This document shows, piece by piece, positions 8,076 to 16,162 of a DNA stretch of 64,000 nt. The notes below the pieces were generated by a model. It was given only the letters and a program-made list of their open reading frames with translations, had not been told where the DNA came from and made no database searches. Source of the DNA: Streptomyces sp. 35G-GA-8 (GTDB taxonomy: Bacteria; Actinomycetota; Actinomycetes; Streptomycetales; Streptomycetaceae); contig NZ_JAMHJQ010000002.1 in assembly GCF_023534745.1 (NCBI RefSeq), positions 442,722 to 506,721 on the forward strand, written 5' to 3'. Every line of letters starts with the position of its first letter. Position 1 is the first letter of the stretch. The translations under genes were made by a program, and so were the position numbers.

Positions 8076-9905
8076 TCACTGGCCGGTATCGCCCGGTGGC
8101 GCCTGCCAGCTGCGCAGTACGGCGTCGAACTGCTTGCGCGTCGTCTCCCAGTCCTCCTCGGGACCGGCCATGTAGATCGCGTACTCCGTGGCGCTGTCGT
8201 CGGAGAAGTAGATCTGGTCGATCGCGTGCCGTTTGCCGGGCTGCCCGGTCTTCTCGGTCCAGGTGAACTCCCAGAGAGCGGCCTTCGCCTTGTCGCGGTA
8301 GGCGTTGGGGGCCAGTTCGAGCCTGAGGTAGTCCGGGAATTTCTGGACGGTCTTCTCCATGCTCAGCATGTGCGCGTACGGAGTGTCGAAGTCGGGTGAG
8401 CCGACGCTGATCCGGATGAGATGACGGCCGTTGTCCGGGGTGTAGTCGATCTGGTCGCCGTTCGTCTGCCGTTCCCAGCCCTCGGGGACGTTGAGGCTGA
8501 AACCCTCCTCGGCCTCGACCCGGGTCCAGCCCTCGGGCACGGTCTCGCTGCCTGTGTCTCCCTTGCCCGCCGTATCGCCGGCTGTGTCGCCCGCCGCGCC
8601 GTCGGCCGTGTCGTCGGCCGTGTCGTCGGCCTGGCCACCGCCCTTCGTGGCGTCGTTCGCGGAGCTGCCGCCCGCGTTGCCGGCGGGGGTACCGTCACCG
8701 GCGAACTTCAGCAAGGCGAAGCCGATGCCACCGCCGAGGACCGCCGCGACGACCACGGCCACCACCGTCGTACGCCAACGGCCCCGGCGGGCGGGGCCCG
8801 AGGGCGCGGCCGAGGGCGCGGGCAGGGTCGGGGAGGAGCCCGAAGCGGGGCCGGTGGCGACGTACGCCGGGCCGGTGCCGACGTGCGCGGGGCCCGACTC
8901 GGCGGGCGCGAAGGACGGCCCGGCGGGGGGCGGCTGCGAGGGCCCGGCGGGCGGCAGCTGCGAGGTGGCCGACTGCCGTTCTCCGTACGGCAGATGACGC
9001 GTCGTCGCGTGCTCGTCCTGCCCGGCGGCCGTCAGGCCCTCCGACACATCGCGCAGCATGCGCTCGGTCCGCTCCGCGTCGGGCCGTCCGTCCGGGTCCT
9101 TGCGCAGCAGCGCCGCGATGACGGGCGCGAGCGGGCCCGCCTGGCCGGGGTGGTCCGGCTCGTCCGTCACCACGGCCTGCATGGTGGTCAGCGGGGAACT
9201 CCGGCGGAACGGCGAGACCCCCTGCACCGCCGTGTAGAGCGTCGCACCGAGCGACCAGAGGTCGGAGGAGGGGCCGGGATCGCCGCCCCGTACCCGCTCG
9301 GGCGCCAGATAGTCGATGGAGCCGACGAGTTCACCGGTCCTGGTGATGGTCGAGTCGCCCTCTATCGCCGCGATCCCGAAGTCGGTGAGCAGCACCCGGC
9401 CGTCGCGCGCGAGCAGGACATTGCCCGGCTTCACATCGCGGTGCAGCACCCCGGCCGCGTGCGCCGCGCGCAACGCGTCAAGGACCGCGAGACCGATTCC
9501 GGCCGCCTCGCGGTAGCCGATCGGGCCGGACTCCTTCGCGGCGTCGGCGAGCGAGGGGCCGTCGACGTACTGCATGACGATCCACGGCCGGCCGTCGTGC
9601 TCCAGCACATCGTGGACCGTGACGACACCCGGGTGGCTGATCCGGGCGGCGGCCCGTGCCTCCTTCTGGGTCCGCTGGTGCAGTACGGCCCGGTCGGCCT
9701 CGGAGACATACCGCCCCGCGGTCAACTCCTTGATGGCGACGACCCGGTGCAGCACTTCGTCATGCGCGCGCCACACCTTGCCCATGCCGCCGCGGCCGAT
9801 GCACTCGGCGAGTCGGTAACGCCCGGCGAGCAGCGGTCCCGCGCCGCTCGCGTCCCTGTCCGAGCCCGCGCCCGCGCTCGTCCCCGTGCTCTGTATGTGC
9901 TCCAC
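8076..9905 (-). CDS. Membrane Ser/Thr protein kinase (cluster kinase 3)
   Basis: The 609-residue protein is an active-looking eukaryotic-type kinase: glycine loop GRGGMG, Lys59 in VAIKEL, HRDVKPGN (Asp157), TDFG (Asp175) and APE near residue 201. A juxtamembrane linker rich in Pro/Gly (about 300-375) leads to one transmembrane helix (379-399). An acidic Asp/Thr/Ala-rich stalk follows, then an extracellular domain beginning VPEGWTRVEAEEGFSLNVP. That domain aligns by eye with the ectodomains of the other three cluster kinases. There are no PASTA repeats, so it is not a direct PknB equivalent. The gene lies 130 nt after the pseudokinase gene and 42 nt before kinase 4. Confidence 0.9.
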   Translation of the reverse strand: MEHIQSTGTSAGAGSDRDASGAGPLLAGRYRLAECIGRGGMGKVWRAHDEVLHRVVAIKELTAGRYVSEADRAVLHQRTQKEARAAARISHPGVVTVHDVLEHDGRPWIVMQYVDGPSLADAAKESGPIGYREAAGIGLAVLDALRAAHAAGVLHRDVKPGNVLLARDGRVLLTDFGIAAIEGDSTITRTGELVGSIDYLAPERVRGGDPGPSSDLWSLGATLYTAVQGVSPFRRSSPLTTMQAVVTDEPDHPGQAGPLAPVIAALLRKDPDGRPDAERTERMLRDVSEGLTAAGQDEHATTRHLPYGERQSATSQLPPAGPSQPPPAGPSFAPAESGPAHVGTGPAYVATGPASGSSPTLPAPSAAPSGPARRGRWRTTVVAVVVAAVLGGGIGFALLKFAGDGTPAGNAGGSSANDATKGGGQADDTADDTADGAAGDTAGDTAGKGDTGSETVPEGWTRVEAEEGFSLNVPEGWERQTNGDQIDYTPDNGRHLIRISVGSPDFDTPYAHMLSMEKTVQKFPDYLRLELAPNAYRDKAKAALWEFTWTEKTGQPGKRHAIDQIYFSDDSATEYAIYMAGPEEDWETTRKQFDAVLRSWQAPPGDTGQ

Positions 9906-10035
9906 GTCCCAGCCCCGATCCTTGGGATCACAGATTACGGAGGGGGCATACGGACAAGGAACCTCGGGTCGGTCACGGAAACCGCACTGTGATGAGTAAC
10001 CGGCGTTGTACGGGGCACAAGTTGGGACTCTTGCC

Positions 10036-13000
10036 TCAGCGGGTGGTCCGGTAGGCGGCGGTCGCCTGCTGGTAGATCTCGTCGACCTTGTCCCGCTGCC
10101 CGTCCGGTCCGATGACCTGGATGACGTGGTACCGGCCGTCGACGATCATCGCGAGATTCCGTACGAACACCGCGCGCCCGCTGCTGTCCGTCCAGGTGTA
10201 CTGGCCCTCCGCCATGGCCTGCCGACCCACATCGATCCGGCGTACACCGGAGGCGCTGGACCAGGACGAGTCACGGAACGGCTGGAGCTCCCGCTCCGTG
10301 TCGCGCTGGTAGGCGATCGGGTCGTCGCCGTTCTCCGCCACGCTGTCCCGGCCGGGAACGACGATCAGGGTGAAGTCGCCCCCGACGTAGCGGACTTGCC
10401 CGCTGTCGTTGATGGGGCGCCGCTGCCAGCTCTTGTCGACCCCGATCCGGAAGCCCTCGGTGTCCGTACGCAGGACATAGCCGTCGGCGAGACTGGCGTC
10501 GGATCCCGAGGTCTGGGGCGCGGAGGCATTGGGCGGGGCCGAACCCGAATTGCCCGGAGCCGGTGATTCCGGCGCGGCGGACGAGCTGGGACCCGCCTCA
10601 CCGACGCTCTGGCCCTGCTGCCCCGTTTCCGCCTTGGGCAGGAACATCACGGCGTAGACGACGGCCGCCACGAGCATCAACAGGATCAGGATGAGCAGGT
10701 TCCGGCCGAGGGAACGGGGGCCGCGCCCCGGGCCCTTCTCGGCCCTGTCGAACCTGTCCGCGCTCTCGAACCTGTCCGCACTCTCGAATCTGTCCGAACT
10801 GTCGAACCGACCGGACCTGCCGGACCTTTCCGACCGGTCCGTCCTGTCGAACCGCTCCGGTCCCGCCGTCCGCTCGGGCCCGTCCAGCAGGCTGTCCAGC
10901 CGTTCCGTGATCTCGCGTTCCGAGCCGTCCTGGAGCGCGTCGGCCCCGAGCGCGTGCCCGTGCTCCTGCTCGTACTTCCGTCGCTCGTCGAGACCGGCCC
11001 CCCGGCCGCCCTTCTCCTTGCGCTCCTTGCCCTTCTTGTGGCGGTGGCGTCCGCCCAGGTCACGGCCGCGCCCGCGGCGACGGCGCACCAGCTCGCCCCG
11101 GCGGCGCACGATCGGCAGCCGGGTCTCGTCCGCCGGCACCGGTACGACATCGAGACCGGCCTCCGGCTCGGGCGCGGACCGCACGAGCGAGCGCAGCCAG
11201 CCGCGCAGCTCCTCGAAGTCCGGGCGCTCGGTGGGGTCCTGACGCAGCAGCGACTCCACGACGGGGCGCAGCGGTCCGCACTCCTCGGCGAAGGCGGGCG
11301 GCTCGGCGCAGACGAGCTGCACCAGCTCGATGGCGCTCTCTTCGGGGTACGGGGCATGGCCCTGCACCGCGCGGTACAGCAGCGCGCCGAGGGCCCACAG
11401 GTCGGTGGCGGGCCCGATGGGCGGTGCCAGCTGCCAGTTCTCGTGGACGGGACCGGCCTGCTCGGGCGCCCAGCGCTCGGTGACGGCGCCGACGACCGCG
11501 ATACGGGCCTGCCGGGCGCGCTCGGCGGCGAGCGGCGTGGCGGGGCCGCGGTACGCGGGCAGGGAGCCGCTCGCGACTATCTCGTCCCAGCGCCCGGCGC
11601 CCGCGCCCTGCCCGGTGACGGCGGGCAGCTGGGCGGACTGCCGCTGCGAGTCGGCGCGGAACGCGTCGCGCGCTCCACCGGACTGCCAGTTGCCGCTTCC
11701 TCGCCCGCTGTCGCTGCCGGGTCCGGAGTAGGGGGTGTCGCCGCCGCGGGCCACGACGGCACCTGAACCGGTGCCAGAACCGGCACCGGAGCCGCCGGGC
11801 GGCAGCGCGGGAAGGCCGGACGTACCACCGGCTGACGTACCACCGGCGTTCGGCCCGTCGCCGCGCGCGCCGGAGCCGCCCCCGAAGGGGCCGGCCGAGT
11901 CGGGGCCGTACGGGCTGCCGCTGCCGCCGGCCGGTACGGAGCCCGACGCGTCGTTCCAGGGAGCCGGGCCGTCGCGCCAGACACCGGCCAGCTGAGGGCG
12001 GTAGGGGGTGGGCGGGTCGTCGTCCTCGTCGGCTTCGGCGTCGGCGTCCGTGTCCGCGAAGGTGCGTGGCCGCGCCCACCAGTCCGGGTCGAGGCTCGCA
12101 CCCTGCGGACCGCTGCCGGTGCCGGGGCCGCTCCGGGGAGGCTCCTGCGCACCCGAACCGGTGGTCGTACCCCCCGTACCCGCCGTACCCGCCGGGAGAC
12201 CAGTAACCCCCGTACCGCCCGAGGCTCCCGGAACGGCCGGGACGCCCGTACTGCTCGTACCGCTCGCACCGGAGCCCTGGTCCTCCGTGGCGCGCGCGGC
12301 GGCGCGCGCCCCCGCGCGATACGCGGCGATGGCTCCGGCGCGCGCGGCGCGGATGTCGCCGGAAGCGCTCCCGCCCGGCAGCGCCGGCTGACCGCCGTAC
12401 GGCGCCGGGATGCCGGGGGTGCCGTGATGCGGACGCGGCATCGCGCCGGACGTACCGGACGAGGTGCCGTCGTCGTAGGGGCTGTCCCCGCCCCGGCCCG
12501 TCCCCAGCGCGGCGCGGCCCGGCGCGCCGGGCACCCCCGCCGTCGGCCCGGGGTCGTACGGCAGGGAGGCCGTCGGCGAGCCGGAGGGCCCTTCCGTCGC
12601 CGCGTACTGTCCGGGCGGTCCGAGCTGTTCGTAGGAGCCCTGTTGCCCCTGCGCCCCCAGCTCCTCGTGCGGCGCGTGGGCCTCGTCGAGTCCGTGGGGC
12701 TCATGGAGTCCGGGTGACTCATGGAGTCCGTGGGGCGCCCGCTGCCCCTGGTGGTCCGGCTCCTCGAACCGGTCCGGCGGCTCGGGCACCGGCGCGTATC
12801 CGCACAGCGCCTCTTCCGCCGCGCCCGCGGCGAGCCCGGTCAGCACCACGCGCCCGTCGTCACAGACGAGCACCGTACGGACGGTGATGTTCCGGTGCGT
12901 CCAGCCGTGCGCGTGCACCACCCGCACCGCGGTCAGCACATCGGAGGCGATCTCGGCGGCCCGGAAGGGGTTCAACGGGCGCTCGGCGAGCAGCGCGGCG

Positions 13001-13368
13001 AGCGGTCTGGCCGCGACCAGTTCACTCACTATCCACAGCGAACCGGCCTCCGCGAACACGTCGAAGACCTGGTCGAGCCGGGGATGATCGGGGATCTGGG
13101 CGGCGCTCTGCGCGGCCTCGATGGCCCGTCGCACCGCCGGATCCGTATGCCTGCGTGCCGAGCGCCCCGAGGTCCGGCGCGGCGCCGCGACGCCGTCCGC
13201 GTCCACCACCTCCGCGTCCACGACCTCCGGCAACGGCACCTGCCTGACGAGGACTTCCTGCCCGCTGTACGTATCGAAGGCGCGGGTCTCGACAAGGTCG
13301 TACTCATCGGAGGGTGGCAACGGAAGGCGATAGCGGTCGGCAAGCACCCGTCCCGCGTAGTCGTCCAC
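10036..13368 (-). CDS. Membrane pseudokinase with large insertion (cluster member 2)
   Basis: The 1110-residue protein has a kinase fold without catalytic residues: the glycine loop is missing, the VAIK Lys is replaced (LVRQV, Arg42), HRD is HRN (Asn160), the catalytic-loop Lys and Asn are Thr, and DFG is TGL (177-179). The C-lobe is recognisable (WAPEQ at 633-637, DLWALGALLY, RPDFEELRGWL). Between them, residues 190-620 are a Gly/Ser/Pro-rich low-complexity insertion exactly where the activation segment should be. A basic stretch, an SDRFE-type repeat, one transmembrane helix (about 890-911) and an extracellular domain homologous to those of its neighbours follow. GTG 13368 has GGAGG 4 nt upstream. 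It likely scaffolds or regulates the neighbouring kinases; that role is inferred. Confidence 0.85.
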   Translation of the reverse strand: MDDYAGRVLADRYRLPLPPSDEYDLVETRAFDTYSGQEVLVRQVPLPEVVDAEVVDADGVAAPRRTSGRSARRHTDPAVRRAIEAAQSAAQIPDHPRLDQVFDVFAEAGSLWIVSELVAARPLAALLAERPLNPFRAAEIASDVLTAVRVVHAHGWTHRNITVRTVLVCDDGRVVLTGLAAGAAEEALCGYAPVPEPPDRFEEPDHQGQRAPHGLHESPGLHEPHGLDEAHAPHEELGAQGQQGSYEQLGPPGQYAATEGPSGSPTASLPYDPGPTAGVPGAPGRAALGTGRGGDSPYDDGTSSGTSGAMPRPHHGTPGIPAPYGGQPALPGGSASGDIRAARAGAIAAYRAGARAAARATEDQGSGASGTSSTGVPAVPGASGGTGVTGLPAGTAGTGGTTTGSGAQEPPRSGPGTGSGPQGASLDPDWWARPRTFADTDADAEADEDDDPPTPYRPQLAGVWRDGPAPWNDASGSVPAGGSGSPYGPDSAGPFGGGSGARGDGPNAGGTSAGGTSGLPALPPGGSGAGSGTGSGAVVARGGDTPYSGPGSDSGRGSGNWQSGGARDAFRADSQRQSAQLPAVTGQGAGAGRWDEIVASGSLPAYRGPATPLAAERARQARIAVVGAVTERWAPEQAGPVHENWQLAPPIGPATDLWALGALLYRAVQGHAPYPEESAIELVQLVCAEPPAFAEECGPLRPVVESLLRQDPTERPDFEELRGWLRSLVRSAPEPEAGLDVVPVPADETRLPIVRRRGELVRRRRGRGRDLGGRHRHKKGKERKEKGGRGAGLDERRKYEQEHGHALGADALQDGSEREITERLDSLLDGPERTAGPERFDRTDRSERSGRSGRFDSSDRFESADRFESADRFDRAEKGPGRGPRSLGRNLLILILLMLVAAVVYAVMFLPKAETGQQGQSVGEAGPSSSAAPESPAPGNSGSAPPNASAPQTSGSDASLADGYVLRTDTEGFRIGVDKSWQRRPINDSGQVRYVGGDFTLIVVPGRDSVAENGDDPIAYQRDTERELQPFRDSSWSSASGVRRIDVGRQAMAEGQYTWTDSSGRAVFVRNLAMIVDGRYHVIQVIGPDGQRDKVDEIYQQATAAYRTTR
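10748..10801. repeat. 18-bp tandem repeat inside the pseudokinase gene
   Basis: There are three copies of an 18-nt unit (starts 10748, 10766, 10784) differing by a few bases. They encode the SDRFE(S/A) hexapeptide repeats in the cytoplasmic juxtamembrane region of the pseudokinase. Confidence 0.75.
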
Positions 13369-13680
13369 AACGCCTCCCCACCACATGCCGTCTCCCGGTC
13401 CCGGAGACCCGCGAAACCGCCAATTCCGGTCGTTTACCGGCTCATTGTGGATGCGTACGGTTCGCGAGCTCTCACGATACGTGGCCGCGGGCCAACATGC
13501 CGCCGGGTCGCGGCAACCCGCTGCGTAACGTTCGGTTCTCGTACGCCGAACTACCCACCACAGCGCCCGGAACTCATCGCTCCGCCCACTGGCTCGTCGG
13601 CATTTCAGGCGGCCGATTCAGACCGCCGATCCGGACAGCCGACCCGGACAGCCGACCCGGACGGTCGTTCAGGCCACCGC
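13369..13680. other. Intergenic region between two kinase genes
   Basis: No gene was found in this 312-nt gap. Near its left end in transcription order it carries three copies of a 13-bp tandem repeat, consensus GAYCCGGACAGCC, at 13628, 13641 and 13654. The remainder probably holds the promoter or leader of the pseudokinase gene; no clear promoter motif was recognised. Confidence 0.6.
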
Positions 13681-15606
13681 TCAGGCCGTCGGCTCAAATG
13701 TCTCGAACGCCGTCTTGCGCAGCGTCTCGCACTCCGAGTCGTTCCACTCGCTCGCCTCGCAGCTGACCATGATCGAGTAGCCGCGCTTGGCGTCGATCTT
13801 GAAGCCCCGGTTGAGGACCCTGATCCGCTCACCGTTCTGGTTGCGCTCGAACTCCCAGTCGGCGACGGTCTGATAGCCGTTGTAGTCGACCTTCTTGATC
13901 CCACGCAGCTTGTAGTTGTCGCTACTGCCCCGGACCGCCGACTGGAGCCCCTGCCATGCGGCCACCGCGTCATCGGTCGGGCTGTCGTTGAAGTCGACCT
14001 GGACCCTGGGGAATTCGCCGTCCTCGCTGAAAATGCCGCCGGAGTTGGCACCCGCTATGCCGGTTCTGTGGAACCCCTCGGGCATCGCCATCGAGAAGTG
14101 GAACCGGTCGTCGGAGACCTTGGCGTAGCCCTCGGGCAGCGCGCCGCCCTTCTTTCCGCCGCCCTCCTTGCCCCCGCCCGAGTCGCCCGACGGATCGGAA
14201 CCGGAACCGGAATCGCCGGACCCCTGCCCGTTCGTGGCGGCGGTGTCCCCCTTGCCGTCCCCCGCCGCGCTCGCGTCCGGCGCCGGGCTCTGCCCCGTGC
14301 CGTCGCCCGGCGCGTCCTCATCGGCGGTGGCCCCGGCCGAGGCGGTCGAGGAGTCCTTGCCCTGGTTGCTTCCTGATGAGTCGTCGGAGTTCCCGTTCAG
14401 CGCGACGATCAGGACGGTGGAGATGAGCGCGAGCGCGGCGACGACCGCGATGATCACCAGCGTGCGCCGGGGCACCACATCGGTGAGCGACGCGCGCGGG
14501 GGCGCGGGCCGCTGCGGAACGGCGGGCTCCGGAGCCGGCCGGCTCTCGGGCCTGCCGGCCGCCGCGTTCCGTACGGAGCGCAGCGCGCCGCGCACCCGGT
14601 CCGCGTCCCCGGCGGAACCCGACGCCGACCGCGCGGCCGGGGCCTCGCCGGGCACCGGCGGCAGCGGCACGACCCGGGTGGCGTCCGCCGCCGGCTCCGC
14701 GGCCCCCCGGGGCTGCTCGGGCGCGTCGACGATGTCCTGAAGGAGCGCCCGCGCGCCCGCGTCGTCGAGCCGCTGCTCGGGGTCCTTCGCGAGCAGCCCG
14801 TAGATGACCTCTTCGAGCGGGCCCGCGTTCTTGGGCGGGTCCAGCGGCTCGGTCATCACGGCGGTGAGCGTGGCGATGGCGGAGCCCTTGTCGTACGGAG
14901 GGCAGCCCTCCACCGACGCGTACAGCAGACCGCCGAGCGACCACAGATCGGCCGCGGGTCCTGGCTTGTGGCCGCGGGCGCGCTCCGGCGAGATGTACGA
15001 GGGGGCGCCGACGAGCATGCCGGTCGAGGTGACCGACGGGTCGCCCTCGACCTGGGCGATACCGAAGTCGGTGAGGACCACGCGTCCGTCCTCGGCGATC
15101 AGCACATTGGACGGCTTCACATCGCGGTGCAGGATGCCCTCGCGGTGCGCGGAGCGCAGCACATCGAGGATGGCGAGCCCGACCTCGGCGGCCCGCCTGG
15201 GCGTCAGCAGCCCGTCCTCCCGGACGGCTTCGGCGAGCGACTTGCCCTCGACCAGCTCCATGACGATCCAGGGCCGGTCGTCCTCGTCCACGACGTCATA
15301 GACCGTCACCGCGCCGTTGTTGCGGATCCGCGCGATCGCCTTGGCCTCGCGCAGTGTGCGCGTGATCAGCCGGCGCTTCTCGTCCTCGTCGATGCTGGAG
15401 GGAAAGCGCAGTTCCTTCACCGCGACCGTACGGCCGAGCGTCTCGTCGAGCGCCCGCCAGACCGTGCCCATGCCACCGCGCCCCAGCACCCCGCCGAGCC
15501 GGTACCTGCCCGCGAGCAGGCGCCCTTCCGGAGTGCCGTCGGCGCTCTTCCTCGCGTCCTGCTGGGGCTCCTGCGCCGTGTCCCGCGACTGCTCCGACTG
15601 CGACAT
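13681..15606 (-). CDS. Membrane Ser/Thr protein kinase (cluster kinase 1)
   Basis: The 641-residue kinase is the first of the cluster. The catalytic domain has GRGGMG, Lys64 in VAVKEL, HRDVKPSN (Asp162), TDFG (Asp180) and SPE in place of APE. The transmembrane helix is at about 382-403. A long Ser/Gly/Asp-rich extracellular stalk leads to a domain starting LPEGYAKVSDDRFHFSMAMP that contains two Cys close to the C-terminus (SCEASEWNDSECE), possibly a disulfide. ATG 15606 is preceded by AGGGGA at a good distance. A longer in-frame extension upstream has atypical composition and no homology, so I rejected it. It stands alone at the head of the cluster and may share transcripts with the next three genes. 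Confidence 0.9.
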   Translation of the reverse strand: MSQSEQSRDTAQEPQQDARKSADGTPEGRLLAGRYRLGGVLGRGGMGTVWRALDETLGRTVAVKELRFPSSIDEDEKRRLITRTLREAKAIARIRNNGAVTVYDVVDEDDRPWIVMELVEGKSLAEAVREDGLLTPRRAAEVGLAILDVLRSAHREGILHRDVKPSNVLIAEDGRVVLTDFGIAQVEGDPSVTSTGMLVGAPSYISPERARGHKPGPAADLWSLGGLLYASVEGCPPYDKGSAIATLTAVMTEPLDPPKNAGPLEEVIYGLLAKDPEQRLDDAGARALLQDIVDAPEQPRGAAEPAADATRVVPLPPVPGEAPAARSASGSAGDADRVRGALRSVRNAAAGRPESRPAPEPAVPQRPAPPRASLTDVVPRRTLVIIAVVAALALISTVLIVALNGNSDDSSGSNQGKDSSTASAGATADEDAPGDGTGQSPAPDASAAGDGKGDTAATNGQGSGDSGSGSDPSGDSGGGKEGGGKKGGALPEGYAKVSDDRFHFSMAMPEGFHRTGIAGANSGGIFSEDGEFPRVQVDFNDSPTDDAVAAWQGLQSAVRGSSDNYKLRGIKKVDYNGYQTVADWEFERNQNGERIRVLNRGFKIDAKRGYSIMVSCEASEWNDSECETLRKTAFETFEPTA

Positions 15607-15980
15607 GCGTCCCCTCTGCGATCCCTGATCCTGGCCCGCGACTCCACCCGCCCGCGCGGTGCCGTAACGCGCCCTGGCAGAGGCTTCATTGTCCCTCACT
15701 CCGGGACCGTCACCGCTCCCGGGTCCGGCGTCCAGGAGGATGACGCCGGACGAAGGGACACCCACCATGCCACTCCCCCTGGCCCGGGTGACCACCCCGC
15801 CGGTCATAACTCTGTTCGATAGAGGCACTTGTGTGCCAGGCATCGGCGTTACGGCTGTGCCGCACGGGGCGGCTGTGGCCCCGCCCGTACGCCCACACCA
15901 CCTCGCCACCCGCCCCCACCACCCCCCGGACCGCGCGCCGTCCCGCGCTCGCGCACGCACCGACGGCGCCCGGCTCGGGG

Positions 15981-16154
15981 CCCTGCTCCCCTACGGATTA
16001 CGTCCTGCCCGGCCTCGTCGTCAAGAAGGTGACGGGCCGTTCGTACGCGGCCGAGGCCAAGGACCGCATCAGCGTCCCCCTCGGTCTCACCGGCACCTCC
16101 TCCCCCGGCGCACGCGCCGCGCTCCCCTCCCCGTACGGCCGGCGCGCACCGGCC
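15981..16154 (+). pseudogene. Relic of a beta-lactamase/D-Ala-D-Ala carboxypeptidase-type serine hydrolase
   Basis: About 55 codons read TDYVLPGLVVKKVTGRSYAA, DRISVPLGLTGTS and ALPSPYGRR. This closely resembles the YSN-loop region and following helix of class C beta-lactamase-family hydrolases (family form YSNTNYVLLGLIVEKVTG). The upstream SxxK active-site part and the C-terminal half are absent, and the conserved YSN is degraded to SPT. No start or stop makes a sensible gene. It lies between the kinase cluster and the 3' end of glpD on the opposite strand, so it appears to be a decayed insertion or deletion scar. Confidence 0.6.
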
Positions 16155-16162
16155 ACGGTGCG

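Noticed and set aside
15607-15960. N-terminal extension of the first cluster kinase
   Set aside because: The composition is atypical, it has no SD, and a good SD precedes ATG 15606 where kinase-like proteins normally begin.
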